Positions 33,656 to 42,783 of a stretch of DNA of 64,000 nt are shown here, piece after piece. Numbering within the stretch: position 1 is the stretch's first letter; each line of letters starts with the position of its first letter. The notes beneath the pieces are model-generated. The model saw nothing but the letters and a program-made list of their open reading frames with translations. It had not been told where the DNA came from and searched no databases. This DNA is from Rhizobium sp. Root1212 (lineage in GTDB: Bacteria > Pseudomonadota > Alphaproteobacteria > Rhizobiales > Rhizobiaceae): assembly GCF_001424985.1 (NCBI RefSeq), contig NZ_LMDA01000023.1, forward strand, positions 303,257 to 367,256, written 5' to 3'. The position numbers were made by a program, and so were the translations under genes.

Positions 33656-34285
33656 ATGAAACTCGATTCAAAATATTTCGACGGGATTCGCACCAGTCGC
33701 CGCCGCCCAAACCAGAAGCCGGAGCCTATGGCGCCGGTCTGTCAGTGGGACGGCTGCGAGCAAAACGGCGTGCACCGCGCGCCGGTCGGCCGCAATGCCG
33801 AAAACGAGTTTTTCATGTTCTGCTTCGAGCATGTGAAGGAATACAACAAGGGCTACAACTACTTCTCCGGCCTCTCCGATAACGAGATCGCCCGCTACCA
33901 GAAGGAAGCCCTGACCGGGCACCGCCCCACCTGGACGGTCGGCGTCAACAAGAACGCCAAGAATGCGCCGCAGCAGTCGCAGATGCGCTCGGGCTCGGCA
34001 GGCTCCCAGGCCCGCATGCGCGATCCCTTCGGCTTCGTCGAGCAGGCCCGCGCCCGCGCCGCGAAACAGGAGCCGCGCCAGCGAAAACTGAAGACGCTGG
34101 AGGCCAAGGCTTTCGAAACGCTTGCCGTTCACGCCAATGCCACGGCCGCCGAGATCAAGACGGCCTACAAGGAGCTGGTAAAAAAGCATCACCCCGATGC
34201 CAATGGCGGAGATAGAGGCTCCGAAGAGCGTTTTCGCGCCGTTATCCAGGCATATCAATTGTTAAAACAGGCTGGCTTCTGCTAG
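33656..34285 (+). CDS. J-domain protein (DnaJ-like, C-terminal J domain)
   Basis: 209 residues. The J domain is at the C-terminus (about 148-208), with ETLAVHANATAAEIKTAYKELVKKHHPDANGG; the HPD is intact. The N-terminal part has two cysteine/histidine clusters (CQWDGCEQNGVHRAP and FMFCFEHV) that could bind zinc. It should stimulate an Hsp70, but the client is unknown. cobS follows 77 bases downstream on the same strand. Confidence 0.9.
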   Translation: MKLDSKYFDGIRTSRRRPNQKPEPMAPVCQWDGCEQNGVHRAPVGRNAENEFFMFCFEHVKEYNKGYNYFSGLSDNEIARYQKEALTGHRPTWTVGVNKNAKNAPQQSQMRSGSAGSQARMRDPFGFVEQARARAAKQEPRQRKLKTLEAKAFETLAVHANATAAEIKTAYKELVKKHHPDANGGDRGSEERFRAVIQAYQLLKQAGFC

Positions 34286-34362
34286 GAACCCGTTCTATTA
34301 CAGTCACCGACATTTGAAGACGATATACGGGAACGCCCTGATGTTTCCGTGCTGGAGACATG

Positions 34363-35358
34363 ATGAGCAAGGTAGACCTCGATATTTCCAATCTTCCCGA
34401 TACCACCGTTTCCGTCCGTGAGGTTTTCGGCATCGATACCGATCTGCGCGTTCCGGCCTATTCCAAGGCCGATGCCTACGTGCCGGATCTCGACCCGGAC
34501 TACCTCTTTGACCGCGAAACCACGCTCGCCATTCTCGCCGGCTTTGCCCATAACCGCCGCGTCATGGTCTCCGGCTATCACGGCACCGGCAAGTCCACCC
34601 ATATCGAGCAGGTTGCTGCCCGGCTGAACTGGCCGTGCGTGCGCGTCAACCTCGACAGCCACGTCAGCCGTATCGATCTCGTCGGCAAGGATGCGATCGT
34701 CGTCAAGGACGGCATGCAGGTCACCGAGTTCAAGGACGGCATCCTGCCCTGGGCCTACCAGCACAACGTCGCCCTCGTCTTCGACGAATACGACGCCGGC
34801 CGCCCGGACGTGATGTTCGTCATCCAGCGCGTACTGGAATCGTCCGGCCGCCTGACCCTACTCGACCAGAGCCGCGTCATCCGTCCTCACCCGGCCTTCC
34901 GCCTGTTTGCGACCGCAAACACCGTCGGCCTCGGCGATACCACCGGCCTCTACCACGGCACGCAGCAGATCAACCAGGCGCAGATGGACCGCTGGTCGAT
35001 CGTCACCACGCTGAACTACCTGCCGCACGACAACGAAGTCGATATCGTCGCCGCCAAGGTCAAGGGCTTTACGCAGGCGCGCGGCCGCGAGACGGTGTCG
35101 AAGATGGTGCGCGTCGCCGATCTGACCCGCGCCTCGTTCATCAACGGCGATCTGTCGACCGTCATGAGCCCGCGCACGGTCATCACCTGGGCGGAAAACG
35201 CCTATATCTTCGGTGATATCGCCTTTGCCTTCCGCGTCACCTTCCTCAACAAGTGCGACGAACTCGAGCGTGCGCTCGTGGCCGAACACTACCAGCGCGC
35301 CTTCGGTGTCGAGCTGAAGGAAAGTGCCGCCAATATCGTGCTCGAAGCCACGGCTTGA
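34363..35358 (+). CDS. cobS: Cobaltochelatase, CobS subunit
   Basis: 331 residues from the second ATG of an ATGATG, which is better spaced from GGAG. It is a MoxR/AAA+ ATPase with Walker [11 protein letters not shown] and Walker [11 protein letters not shown]. With CobT it forms the ATP-driven chaperone complex that lets CobN insert cobalt into hydrogenobyrinic acid a,c-diamide in aerobic cobalamin synthesis. cobT follows 3 bases after its stop. cobN is not in the window. Confidence 0.95.
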   Translation: MSKVDLDISNLPDTTVSVREVFGIDTDLRVPAYSKADAYVPDLDPDYLFDRETTLAILAGFAHNRRVMVSGYHGTGKSTHIEQVAARLNWPCVRVNLDSHVSRIDLVGKDAIVVKDGMQVTEFKDGILPWAYQHNVALVFDEYDAGRPDVMFVIQRVLESSGRLTLLDQSRVIRPHPAFRLFATANTVGLGDTTGLYHGTQQINQAQMDRWSIVTTLNYLPHDNEVDIVAAKVKGFTQARGRETVSKMVRVADLTRASFINGDLSTVMSPRTVITWAENAYIFGDIAFAFRVTFLNKCDELERALVAEHYQRAFGVELKESAANIVLEATA

Positions 35359-35361
35359 TCC

Positions 35362-37266
35362 ATGGCGGGGCGGGGCGATAATTCGAAACCCAGGCCGACC
35401 GGAACCGTCGATGTCGAACCGTTCCGCCGGGCTCTGACGGGCTGCGTCCGCGCCATCGCGGGCGATGCCGAGGTCGAGGTGGTGTTTGCCAACGAGCGCC
35501 CCGGCCTCGCTGGCGAGCGCGTGCGCCTGCCGGAAATCTCCAAGCGCCCGACGCGCCACGAGCTTGCGGTCACCCGCGGGCTCGGCGACGCCATGGCGCT
35601 GCGCAAGGCCTGCCATGACGGCCGTATCCACGCGACCATGTCGCCGCAGGGGGCGGACGCCCGCACCATCTTCGATGCGGTCGAGCAGGCGCGTGTCGAG
35701 GCGATCGGTGCGATCCGCATGGAAGGCGTTGCCGAAAACCTCACCTCGATGCTCGAGGAGAAATATTCGAAGTCGAACTTCGGCGCGATCGACCGTCAGG
35801 CCGATGCCCCGCTGGCCGAGGCATTGTCGCTTCTCGTGCGCGAAAAGCTGACGGGCCGCCCGGCGCCGAAGAGCGCCGGCAAGGTCGTCGATCTCTGGCG
35901 GGATTTCATCGAGGAAAAGACTGCCGGCGATTTTGAAAACCTGTCCTCCGTCGTCACCGACCAGCAGGCCTTCAGCCGCGTCGTGCGCGACATGCTGACG
36001 GCGATGGATGTCGCCGAGAAATACGGCGACGACGAGACCGAGCCGGACGACGAACAGACCCAGCCCGACGAAGACCAGCCGCGCAGCCAGGAGCAGGACG
36101 AAAACAGCTCCGACGAGGATGCCGGCGACGAAGCTGCCCCCGCCGAGGAAAACCAGGCTGCCGAAGAGCAGATGGAAGAGGGCGAGATGGACGGCGCCGA
36201 AATCTCCGAGGACGAAATGTCCGACGACGGAGAGGACGACAGCGAGACCCCCGGCGAGGTCAAGCGTCCGGCAACGCCCTTCGACGATTTCAACGAGAAG
36301 GTCGATTACGCCGTCTTCACCGAAGAGTTCGACGAGACCATCGCGTCTGAAGAACTCTGCGACGAAGCCGAACTCGACCGGCTGCGCGCCTTCCTCGACA
36401 AGCAGCTCGCCCATCTCCAAGGCGCGGTCGGACGCTTGGCGAACCGCCTGCAGCGCCGCCTGATGGCCCAGCAGAACCGCTCCTGGGAATTCGATCTCGA
36501 AGAGGGTTATCTCGATTCGGCGCGGCTGACGCGCATGATCATCGACCCCATGCAGCCGCTCTCCTTCAAGCGCGAGAAGGATACCAACTTCCGCGATACG
36601 GTGGTGACGCTGCTGATCGACAATTCCGGCTCGATGCGCGGCCGGCCGATCACAGTCGCCGCCACCTGCGCCGATATTCTGGCGCGCACGCTGGAGCGCT
36701 GCGGCGTCAAGGTCGAAATCCTCGGTTTCACCACCAAGGCGTGGAAGGGCGGTCTGTCGCGTGAAAAGTGGCTGGCCAGCGGCAAGCCGCAGGCACCGGG
36801 CCGCCTCAACGACCTGCGCCACATCATCTACAAATCGGCCGATGCGCCGTGGCGTCGTGCCCGCCGCAATCTCGGGCTGATGATGCGCGAAGGGCTGCTC
36901 AAGGAAAACATCGACGGCGAGGCGCTGATCTGGGCGCATAACCGCCTGCTCGGCCGCCCCGAACAGCGCCGTATCCTGATGATGATTTCCGACGGCGCTC
37001 CGGTCGACGATTCGACGCTGTCAGTGAACCCCGGCAACTATCTGGAACGGCACCTGCGCGCCGTCATCGAACAGATCGAGACGCGCTCGCCGGTCGAGCT
37101 GCTGGCCATCGGCATCGGCCACGACGTGACGCGTTACTACCGCCGCGCCGTCACCATCGTCGATGCGGATGAACTGGCCGGCGCCATGACCGAGCAGCTT
37201 GCCTCGCTCTTCGACGACGAAAGCACCCGCCGCCGCTCGGCCGGCGCCATGCGCCGCAGGGCCTGA
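35362..37266 (+). CDS. cobT: Cobaltochelatase, CobT subunit
   Basis: 634 residues, the usual length. The N-terminal domain (about 1-215) is followed by a very acidic linker (about 218-300, rich in Asp, Glu and Gln). The C-terminal half has a von Willebrand A domain with the metal-site motif [11 protein letters not shown]. It partners CobS in a hexameric ring that activates CobN. Immediately downstream is repeat copy 4. Confidence 0.95.
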   Translation: MAGRGDNSKPRPTGTVDVEPFRRALTGCVRAIAGDAEVEVVFANERPGLAGERVRLPEISKRPTRHELAVTRGLGDAMALRKACHDGRIHATMSPQGADARTIFDAVEQARVEAIGAIRMEGVAENLTSMLEEKYSKSNFGAIDRQADAPLAEALSLLVREKLTGRPAPKSAGKVVDLWRDFIEEKTAGDFENLSSVVTDQQAFSRVVRDMLTAMDVAEKYGDDETEPDDEQTQPDEDQPRSQEQDENSSDEDAGDEAAPAEENQAAEEQMEEGEMDGAEISEDEMSDDGEDDSETPGEVKRPATPFDDFNEKVDYAVFTEEFDETIASEELCDEAELDRLRAFLDKQLAHLQGAVGRLANRLQRRLMAQQNRSWEFDLEEGYLDSARLTRMIIDPMQPLSFKREKDTNFRDTVVTLLIDNSGSMRGRPITVAATCADILARTLERCGVKVEILGFTTKAWKGGLSREKWLASGKPQAPGRLNDLRHIIYKSADAPWRRARRNLGLMMREGLLKENIDGEALIWAHNRLLGRPEQRRILMMISDGAPVDDSTLSVNPGNYLERHLRAVIEQIETRSPVELLAIGIGHDVTRYYRRAVTIVDADELAGAMTEQLASLFDDESTRRRSAGAMRRRA

Positions 37267-37273
37267 TGAGGTT

Positions 37274-37327
37274 TCCCTTCTCCCCGCATGCGGGGAGAAG
37301 GTGGCGCGCAGCGCCGGATGAGGGGGC
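37274..37327. repeat. Intergenic palindromic repeat, RIME-like (copy 4, partial)
   Basis: A single half-element: CCCTTCTCCCCGCATGCGGG with its partner GGAGAAG, then GTGGCGCGCAGCGCCGGATGAGGGGGC. It has the same core palindrome as the other copies but lacks the second palindrome. It starts 8 bases after the cobT stop and could serve as its terminator. Confidence 0.8.
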
Positions 37328-37355
37328 TTTCCCGCGAATTCGGAACTAGCCGCTT

Positions 37356-37477
37356 CACCCCCCTCTCTCAGCTATGCTGACATCTCCCCCTCAAGGGGGG
37401 AGATCGGGAGCAAGAGGCCAACCCCAGCCAATCTCCCGCCTTGAGGGGGAGATGCCCGACAGGGCAGAGGGGGGTGA
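37356..37477. repeat. Intergenic palindromic repeat, second family (copy 1)
   Basis: It is bounded by CACCCCCCTCT and AGAGGGGGGTG and contains two palindromic units, CATCTCCCCCTCAAGGGGGG and ATCTCCCGCCTTGAGGGGGA. The sequence differs from the RIME-like family. A related copy lies at 49293-49416. It provides the DNA just upstream of the esterase-like gene. Confidence 0.8.
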
Positions 37478-37523
37478 GGCTGCAGGCGCCGTATTGAAGA
37501 TTTTCCCCCAGAAGGATGTTCCC

Positions 37524-38522
37524 GTGAGAGCACCGTCGCTTGCCTTTATCGCCGCGCTGCTCCTGTCGGCCACGTCCTTCGCCCAGTCGCTCCCGCCGCA
37601 GGAGCCCATTCCGGTCAAGGCCAGCCAGATCGAGAATTTCAAGATCAGCTCGGACCAGAAAATCTTCGGCAAGCTGGAATTCATCGGCGGCATCGAGATG
37701 TCGTCCTCCAACGCCCTTCTCGGCGCCGTCTCCGGCATCCGCTTCCGCCCGGATGGTCGTTCGTTCGTTGCCGTGATGGATACCGGCCATTGGCTGGAAG
37801 GCCGTATCGAGCGCGACGCAAAGGGTCGTCTCTCCGGCATCAGCGACCTGATCGGCACCTCGATGATGGATAGCAAAGGCCGTGCCGAGCAGGTCAAGAA
37901 CCGCATGGATGCCGAAAGCCTCGCCTTCCGCGACGGCGAGGTGCTGGTGAGCTATGAGGGCTATCACCGGGTCGATGCCTATCCCGATCCCGGCTTCGCG
38001 CAGTCGAAGCCGTTGCGCAGCATTCCCTTCTTGATCCCGGTCGCTGGCCTGAAGAGCAACCGTTCCTTCGAAACGCTCGCTGTCGCCCCGAAATCGAGCC
38101 CGCTTGCCGGCGCGCCAGTGGTCATCGCCGAGGCGAGCTTCGACAAGAGCAACCACCTCTACGCCGCCGTGCTGGACGGTCCACGCAAGGGCCTGTTCGG
38201 CGTGGCGGAGAACGATCCCTTCGCGGTGACGGACGGCGCCTTCCTGCCCAATGGCGACCTGCTCATCCTGGAGCGGCGTTTCGGCTTCGCGCAGGGCATC
38301 GGCATGGAAATCCGCCGCATCCCCGGCGACAGCATCAAGCCCGGCGCGGTCGTCGATGGCGAGGTGCTGCTGCAGGCGGATATGGGCTATCAGATCGATA
38401 ATATGGAAGGTATGGACGTCATCGTCATGCCCGATGGCGATATCCGCATCATCATCGTCTCGGACGACAACCACTCGATTCTCGAACGGAACCTGATGCT
38501 GGAGTTCCGGCTGCTGCAGTAG
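37524..38522 (+). CDS. Exported esterase-like (phytase-related) domain protein
   Basis: 332 residues from a GTG at 37524 with AAGGA before it; the longer open frame upstream runs through the repeat and is not credible. A signal peptide ends near SFAQS. The body resembles the esterase-like activity of phytase family: GAVSGIRFRPDGRSFVAVMDTGHW, AESLAFRDGEVLVSYE, NRSFETLAVAP and GYQIDNMEGMDV. It should form a periplasmic beta-propeller. The actual substrate is unknown. It converges with yhhQ across repeat copy 5. Confidence 0.82.
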   Translation: MRAPSLAFIAALLLSATSFAQSLPPQEPIPVKASQIENFKISSDQKIFGKLEFIGGIEMSSSNALLGAVSGIRFRPDGRSFVAVMDTGHWLEGRIERDAKGRLSGISDLIGTSMMDSKGRAEQVKNRMDAESLAFRDGEVLVSYEGYHRVDAYPDPGFAQSKPLRSIPFLIPVAGLKSNRSFETLAVAPKSSPLAGAPVVIAEASFDKSNHLYAAVLDGPRKGLFGVAENDPFAVTDGAFLPNGDLLILERRFGFAQGIGMEIRRIPGDSIKPGAVVDGEVLLQADMGYQIDNMEGMDVIVMPDGDIRIIIVSDDNHSILERNLMLEFRLLQ

Positions 38523-38530
38523 CCTCGGTT

Positions 38531-38662
38531 TTCCCTTCTCCCCAGCGGGGAGAAGGTGGTGCGTAGCGCCCGGATGAGGGGGGCTGCTCGCGAGCCCTGA
38601 GTATGCCGCACCACCCCTCATCTGCCCTTCGGGCATCTTCTCCCCGTGGGGGAGAAGGGGGA
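38531..38662. repeat. Intergenic palindromic repeat, RIME-like (copy 5)
   Basis: Two diverging half-elements: CCTTCTCCCCAGCGGGGAGA with GCGCCCGGATGAGGGG, then ATGCCGCACCACCCCTCATC with CATCTTCTCCCCGTGGGGGA. It lies between the esterase-like gene and yhhQ and starts 8 bases after the former's stop codon. Confidence 0.82.
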
Positions 38663-38669
38663 AGGTGCC

Positions 38670-39314
38670 TCACCCCTGCGCCGAAGCCTTCAGCCCCGGC
38701 ATCGGCTTGATTACGCTCATCAGTGCCCCATAGGGCAGGAGCATCACCAGTCCGACGATGATCTTGACGCTGAGATCGCCCAGCGCCCAGGAAATCCACC
38801 GCGGCGCTTCCGTCGACAGCAGGCCGAGGATCGGCGCATTCTCCAGCGCGAAGCCGTCGTTCGGTCCGAAGAACACGAAGAACGGCGCAAAGGCGAAGGA
38901 GAAGAAAATCGCGGTATCGAGGAACGAGCCGACCAGCGAGCCGATCAACGGCGCCCGCCACCAGCTTTGCCGGCGCAGGCGGTTGAACACCGAGATATCG
39001 AGGAACTGGCCGAGCAGGAAGGCCGAGCCCGAGGCTATCGCGATGCGCGGGGTCGCAAGGAAAATCGAGAAGCCGATCGCCACGACGAAGCCGGCAATGA
39101 CCACGCGGCGCGCAACCGAGGGGCCGAACTGGCGGTTGGTGAGGTCGGTCACGAGAAAGGCTATAGGATAGCTGAAGGCGCCCCAGGTCAGGAGATCGCC
39201 GAGCTGCATGCCGGCGATGCTGCCGGGAAGCGGATACTGGACGAGGACGTTGGAGGCGATGACCACGAGGGTCATCATCGCGACATAAAGTGCAAACGTG
39301 CGTGCTTGAAGCAT
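38670..39314 (-). CDS. yhhQ: YhhQ/VUT family queuosine precursor transporter
   Basis: 214 residues with about six hydrophobic helices. Family motifs include ASNVLVQYPLPG, LGDLLTWGAFSYPIAFLVTDLTNR and FLLGQFLDISVFNRLRR, plus WALGDLSVKIIVGLVMLLPYG at the C-terminus. It imports preQ0/preQ1 for the queuosine modification of tRNA. A candidate preQ1-binding pseudoknot overlaps its start codon, which would fit feedback control of uptake. Confidence 0.92.
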   Translation of the reverse strand: MLQARTFALYVAMMTLVVIASNVLVQYPLPGSIAGMQLGDLLTWGAFSYPIAFLVTDLTNRQFGPSVARRVVIAGFVVAIGFSIFLATPRIAIASGSAFLLGQFLDISVFNRLRRQSWWRAPLIGSLVGSFLDTAIFFSFAFAPFFVFFGPNDGFALENAPILGLLSTEAPRWISWALGDLSVKIIVGLVMLLPYGALMSVIKPMPGLKASAQG

Positions 39315-39340
39315 TTTTTTATCCTGGGGTATGCCACCAG
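39311..39340 (-). promoter_or_regulatory. Candidate preQ1-I-like riboswitch at the yhhQ start
   Basis: Read on the minus strand: CUGG (39340-39337), loop UGGCAUACC, CCAG (39327-39324), then GAUAAAAAAAUGC. The loop GCAU can pair with the AUGC that contains the start codon, giving an H-type pseudoknot with an A-rich joining strand. The CUGG...ACCCCAG and A-rich tail resemble the class-I preQ1 riboswitch, from memory of its consensus. The AGGA ribosome binding site and the AUG would both be sequestered. The loop is a few bases shorter than in known examples, so this is a candidate only. Confidence 0.4.
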
Positions 39341-39394
39341 TTGGAGGAACGGTCGCCTGCGGCCGGGGCCGAAGACGGATGAATTGGTCACACG

Positions 39395-39428
39395 AAAAAG
39401 GCTCGCCTTGAGAAAGGCAAGCCTTTTT
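39395..39428. terminator. Terminator after rpmB
   Basis: A 15-bp stem with one wobble position (39395-39409 with 39414-39428) has a GAGA loop. It is flanked by A-runs and T-runs on the two sides, so it can act in both directions. It lies 22 bases beyond the rpmB stop codon and separates rpmB from the yhhQ leader. Confidence 0.88.
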
Positions 39429-39449
39429 TCTTAAAACCGAAAGGGCCGA

Positions 39450-39740
39450 TTACGCGGCTTCTGCGGTCTTCTTGACGATCTGGCGGCGCAGCAGACGAGC
39501 GCGCATGGACAGGTCGTTTTCCGAGGACTTCAGAAGGAAGGCATCGAGGCCGCCACGGTGTTCGACGGAGCGCAGGGCCGCAGCCGAAACGCGCAGACGA
39601 TAACGCTGGCCGAGCGCGTCGGAAATCAGCGTGACGTTGCACAGGTTCGGGAGGAACCGACGCTTGGTCTTGTTGTTGGCGTGGCTGACATTGTTGCCCG
39701 ACTGGACGCCCTTGCCGGTCAATTCGCAACTACGGGACAT
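39450..39740 (-). CDS. rpmB: 50S ribosomal protein L28
   Basis: 96 residues. It starts [20 protein letters not shown] and contains [11 protein letters not shown], as in alphaproteobacterial L28, with a C-terminal VKKTAEAA tail. It has no zinc-type cysteine motif. A strong terminator follows. It stands alone, as is usual for rpmB in this group. Confidence 0.97.
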   Translation of the reverse strand: MSRSCELTGKGVQSGNNVSHANNKTKRRFLPNLCNVTLISDALGQRYRLRVSAAALRSVEHRGGLDAFLLKSSENDLSMRARLLRRQIVKKTAEAA

Positions 39741-40072
39741 TGTGCACCTATTTTCTTTTCGCCGTCGTACAATGCGTTTGCGGGCCTAGAGCCCAGGCCG
39801 CATTCCCACTGGCCATGATTGGAAAGTTGCGGTTCTATAGTCAGAGAAGGTTGGCACGTCAAGCCATTTTGGGAAATCGCTCGGGAATAGGCCGCATATG
39901 CCGCGTTTTCCCAGTAAATTCCTTCTCGTGGATGGCCGTTGTAACCTTCCGGAACTTTCCTTTTCAAGCGCCTGCGTTAAGAATCCCGGAAGAAGCCGCC
40001 AAAAGCGCAGAAAAGCCGCAAACCCGCCCTAGCTCAAAGGGCTGGCCTGGCGTTTGAATGAAGGAATAAGGA
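39741..40072. other. Intergenic region between divergent rpmB and DUF3108 genes
   Basis: About 332 bases with no gene I can support; the two open frames here overlap the rpmB start or lack a ribosome binding site. It must hold both promoters. I see no confident element pair. Confidence 0.35.
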
Positions 40073-40846
40073 ATGATCCGGCAGCGTTGTGCAGCCTTGT
40101 TTGCAGCCGTGGCGCTGATGTTGTCCACAGGAAGCGCATCCGCGGCCGAGGTTCAGCACCAGACAGACTACAGCATTTCCCTTGCCGGCCTGCCGATCGC
40201 CAAGGCCTCGTTCCGCACGGAACTGGATGCCAACCGCTATCGCATCTCCGGCACGCTGAAATCCGCCGGCATCGCCGATATCCTCTCCAGCACTTCCGGC
40301 CAGACCTCGGTATCCGGCACGGTCGGTCGCGACCGGCTGAATGCCTCGGAATACACGATGAACTACAGGAGCGGCAAAAAGGGCCGCGCCATCGACGTGC
40401 AGTTCTCGAACGGCGACGTCACCTCCGCCACCATGACGCCGGCCCGCCGCATCCCGAAGAACTGGGTGCCGGTGACCAAGGCCGACATGCGCAATGTCGT
40501 CGATCCGCTGTCCGGCCTGATCTTTCCCGCCAAAACCCGCGTTTGCCCGAAGACGCTGCCGATCTTCGACGGCGAATCGCGACTGGACCTGAAGCTTTCC
40601 GCAAAGGGCACGCGCCCCTTCAAGACCGATGGCTTCAAGGGCGACGTCATCGTCTGCGGCGTCAAGTTCGTGCCGAAGGCCGGCTATCGCAAGGGCCGCG
40701 AGGATGTCGAATACCTGCGCAAGCTCGAATCGATGGAAATCTGGTTTGCCATGGCCGAAACGGTGAATGTATATGCTCCCGTCTATGTCCGGATACCCAC
40801 GAGCCTGGGACCGGTCACCGTATGGGCCACGCGGTTCGGGGGATGA
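40073..40846 (+). CDS. DUF3108 family exported protein
   Basis: 257 residues. The signal peptide runs to about residue 24 (SASAAE). The mature protein is a predicted beta-rich periplasmic protein with DUF3108 hallmarks: YSISLAGLPIAKASFRTEL, SGKKGRAIDVQFSNG and DPLSGLIFPA. Two cysteines (VCPKT and VICGV) could form a disulfide. The function is unknown. It converges with the flagellin gene. Confidence 0.85.
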   Translation: MIRQRCAALFAAVALMLSTGSASAAEVQHQTDYSISLAGLPIAKASFRTELDANRYRISGTLKSAGIADILSSTSGQTSVSGTVGRDRLNASEYTMNYRSGKKGRAIDVQFSNGDVTSATMTPARRIPKNWVPVTKADMRNVVDPLSGLIFPAKTRVCPKTLPIFDGESRLDLKLSAKGTRPFKTDGFKGDVIVCGVKFVPKAGYRKGREDVEYLRKLESMEIWFAMAETVNVYAPVYVRIPTSLGPVTVWATRFGG

Positions 40847-40912
40847 GGGGAGGCCCTGGAAGGCACCCCTGCAAAATCGGCAACAGCACCTCCCTATGAG
40901 AGGCGCCGTTCA

Positions 40913-42604
40913 TCACCGAAAGAGCGCCATCACGTTTTCCGAATTGGAATTGGCGATGTGAAGGGCTTGAATTCCCAGTTGCTGCTGGGTTTCGAGGGCC
41001 TTCAGACGAGTCGATTCCTCGTTCATGTCGGCATCCACGAGGCGGCCTATACCCTTGTCTATGGTATAGGTGAGCGTTGTGACGAACTCCGCCTGCATAT
41101 CGATGCGCGTTTGAAGCGAGCCCAGCGTGGCGCCGGCATTGGTCAGCTTCGAGAGCATGCCCTCGATACCGTCGATGTAGCTGTCGATGCTTCTTGTTCC
41201 CGTCGTGATATCGACGTCGAGTATGTCGAAATCCGGAAGATTTCCCAAGCTGTCGGACGCAGGGCCGATTCCAAGGGATGTCTTGCTTCCCGATGCCTTT
41301 TCAATCGTCTCATCCATCTCATAACGGATGTATCCGCCGGCATTGGTGGCGATTATTCCGACATTCTGGGCCTGAAGCGCTGTATTCAGAAGCAGCACCA
41401 GATCATCGGCCGATGTCACGTCTCCGGTCGTGGTTCCCAATGTCTGGTTCACCATGGCCTGGTCTATTTTGAGGACCGTCGTCGAGCCGTTCGCTTTCAC
41501 GGGGATCAATAGCTCGATAGTGCTGTGAACATTGAAAGGCTCATCCCAGTAGCTGACGACAACCGGGCGACTTCCGTAGTCCGTGCCGGTATCGGAAAGC
41601 CCACCTGTTTTACCATCTGCAAGGGTAGACGAAACATTGAGAACCTGAATCGAGGAACCCGTAAGTCCCGATGTCTCTTTTGACAGCAGGGCGTACCCAT
41701 CGACCGTTCCGGCGCGGGTGGCAAATTGCGCGCCCAAGGGAATAATCGCTTCCCGCATGAGCCAGGCGAATTGGTCGCGTGACCAGATCACCCCATTTAG
41801 TGTCGGATAGACCTGATCCATGAGCGATCTGTTCAGCGTCACGCTCACGAAGCTTCCACTACCGGGCGCGGTCGTGTTGGAAGGATCGTCTGCGTCGAGC
41901 ACCATGTCGAAGGTTATGGCGGTGGAATCGTCGGTAAAGACAAGCGGTCCATCGAATGTGAAACTCTGGAGAGCCCCTCCGCCATAAGTAAACGTGTCCG
42001 TGTTGCGCAACCGGCCGATCGTACCGGGGCTGCGATTATCCTTCTGAAGGATTCCCCCGCCCGTCGCGTTGAAAAGAGAGACTGTCGATAGGTCGATGTC
42101 GGTCGTCCCCAGACTGATGCGGCCATCGGAGCCTCGAACGAAGGAAGAAACCAGGGACTTTGTGTTCAATGCCGCATCGTAGATGTCGGCGATATCGGTC
42201 TTGAGCCAATTTTCACCGGAAAAGCTCGCGGAAGCCGAAATCGAGAGAAGCTGATCCTTGAATTGATCAAGCTCCTTCTGCACCTTTTGTTTGTCGACGC
42301 CGGGCTCGCTGGCCGCAACGAGCTTCGCCTTGAACTCGTTCATGACGTCGATCGCGGAGGAGATGCCGGAATAGGCTGTGTCGATCTTCGCGGCTCCCAG
42401 TCCCAGCGTATCCGAAACGGCCGCATTCGCCTTGTTATCCGAGCGCATGGTCGTCGCGATCGACCAATAGGCCGCATTGTCGGAAGAGTTCCGAACACGA
42501 AGGCCCGTCGAGACCCGACCTTGCGTAGTCTCCATATTGGAGCTGATCGAGCGAAGCGTTTGGAGCGCAGAAGCAGCCCCCGCATTCGTGAGAATGCTGG
42601 TCAT
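40913..42604 (-). CDS. Flagellin (large, isolated from other flagellar genes)
   Basis: 563 residues from the ATG at 42604 (MTSILTNAGAASALQTLRSI). The N-terminal D0/D1 (about 1-150) has the rhizobial form TQGRVSTGLRVRNSSDNAAYWSIATTMRSD. The C-terminal D1/D0 (about 470-563) has MQAEFVTTLTYTIDKGIGRLVDADMNEES and the end ANSNSENVMALFR. The middle 300 residues are a Ser/Thr/Gly/Asp-rich variable domain, much larger than in common rhizobial flagellins of 320-400 residues. No SD-like sequence precedes the ATG. The base composition is visibly lower in GC than in its neighbours. No other flagellar gene is nearby. Confidence 0.92.
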   Translation of the reverse strand: MTSILTNAGAASALQTLRSISSNMETTQGRVSTGLRVRNSSDNAAYWSIATTMRSDNKANAAVSDTLGLGAAKIDTAYSGISSAIDVMNEFKAKLVAASEPGVDKQKVQKELDQFKDQLLSISASASFSGENWLKTDIADIYDAALNTKSLVSSFVRGSDGRISLGTTDIDLSTVSLFNATGGGILQKDNRSPGTIGRLRNTDTFTYGGGALQSFTFDGPLVFTDDSTAITFDMVLDADDPSNTTAPGSGSFVSVTLNRSLMDQVYPTLNGVIWSRDQFAWLMREAIIPLGAQFATRAGTVDGYALLSKETSGLTGSSIQVLNVSSTLADGKTGGLSDTGTDYGSRPVVVSYWDEPFNVHSTIELLIPVKANGSTTVLKIDQAMVNQTLGTTTGDVTSADDLVLLLNTALQAQNVGIIATNAGGYIRYEMDETIEKASGSKTSLGIGPASDSLGNLPDFDILDVDITTGTRSIDSYIDGIEGMLSKLTNAGATLGSLQTRIDMQAEFVTTLTYTIDKGIGRLVDADMNEESTRLKALETQQQLGIQALHIANSNSENVMALFR

Positions 42605-42783
42605 ATTAGAACACCATAAAATTGATGAAATACCCGTCATGGGCGAAAAGGTTGCAGCCATTGAGCGGGAAAAGTGGATAATAAAATGTTAATGAGAGTG
42701 ATATTATGAAGCAAAAACAGTATTTTAGATCTTTCTTTCTGAGGTAAAAGCAACTATCTTGTCTATCGACGCGCAGGATATCC

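Noticed and set aside
39719..39967. An 82-codon minus-strand open frame overlapping the rpmB start
   Set aside because: It overlaps a conserved ribosomal protein gene and its promoter region and has no family resemblance or ribosome binding site.
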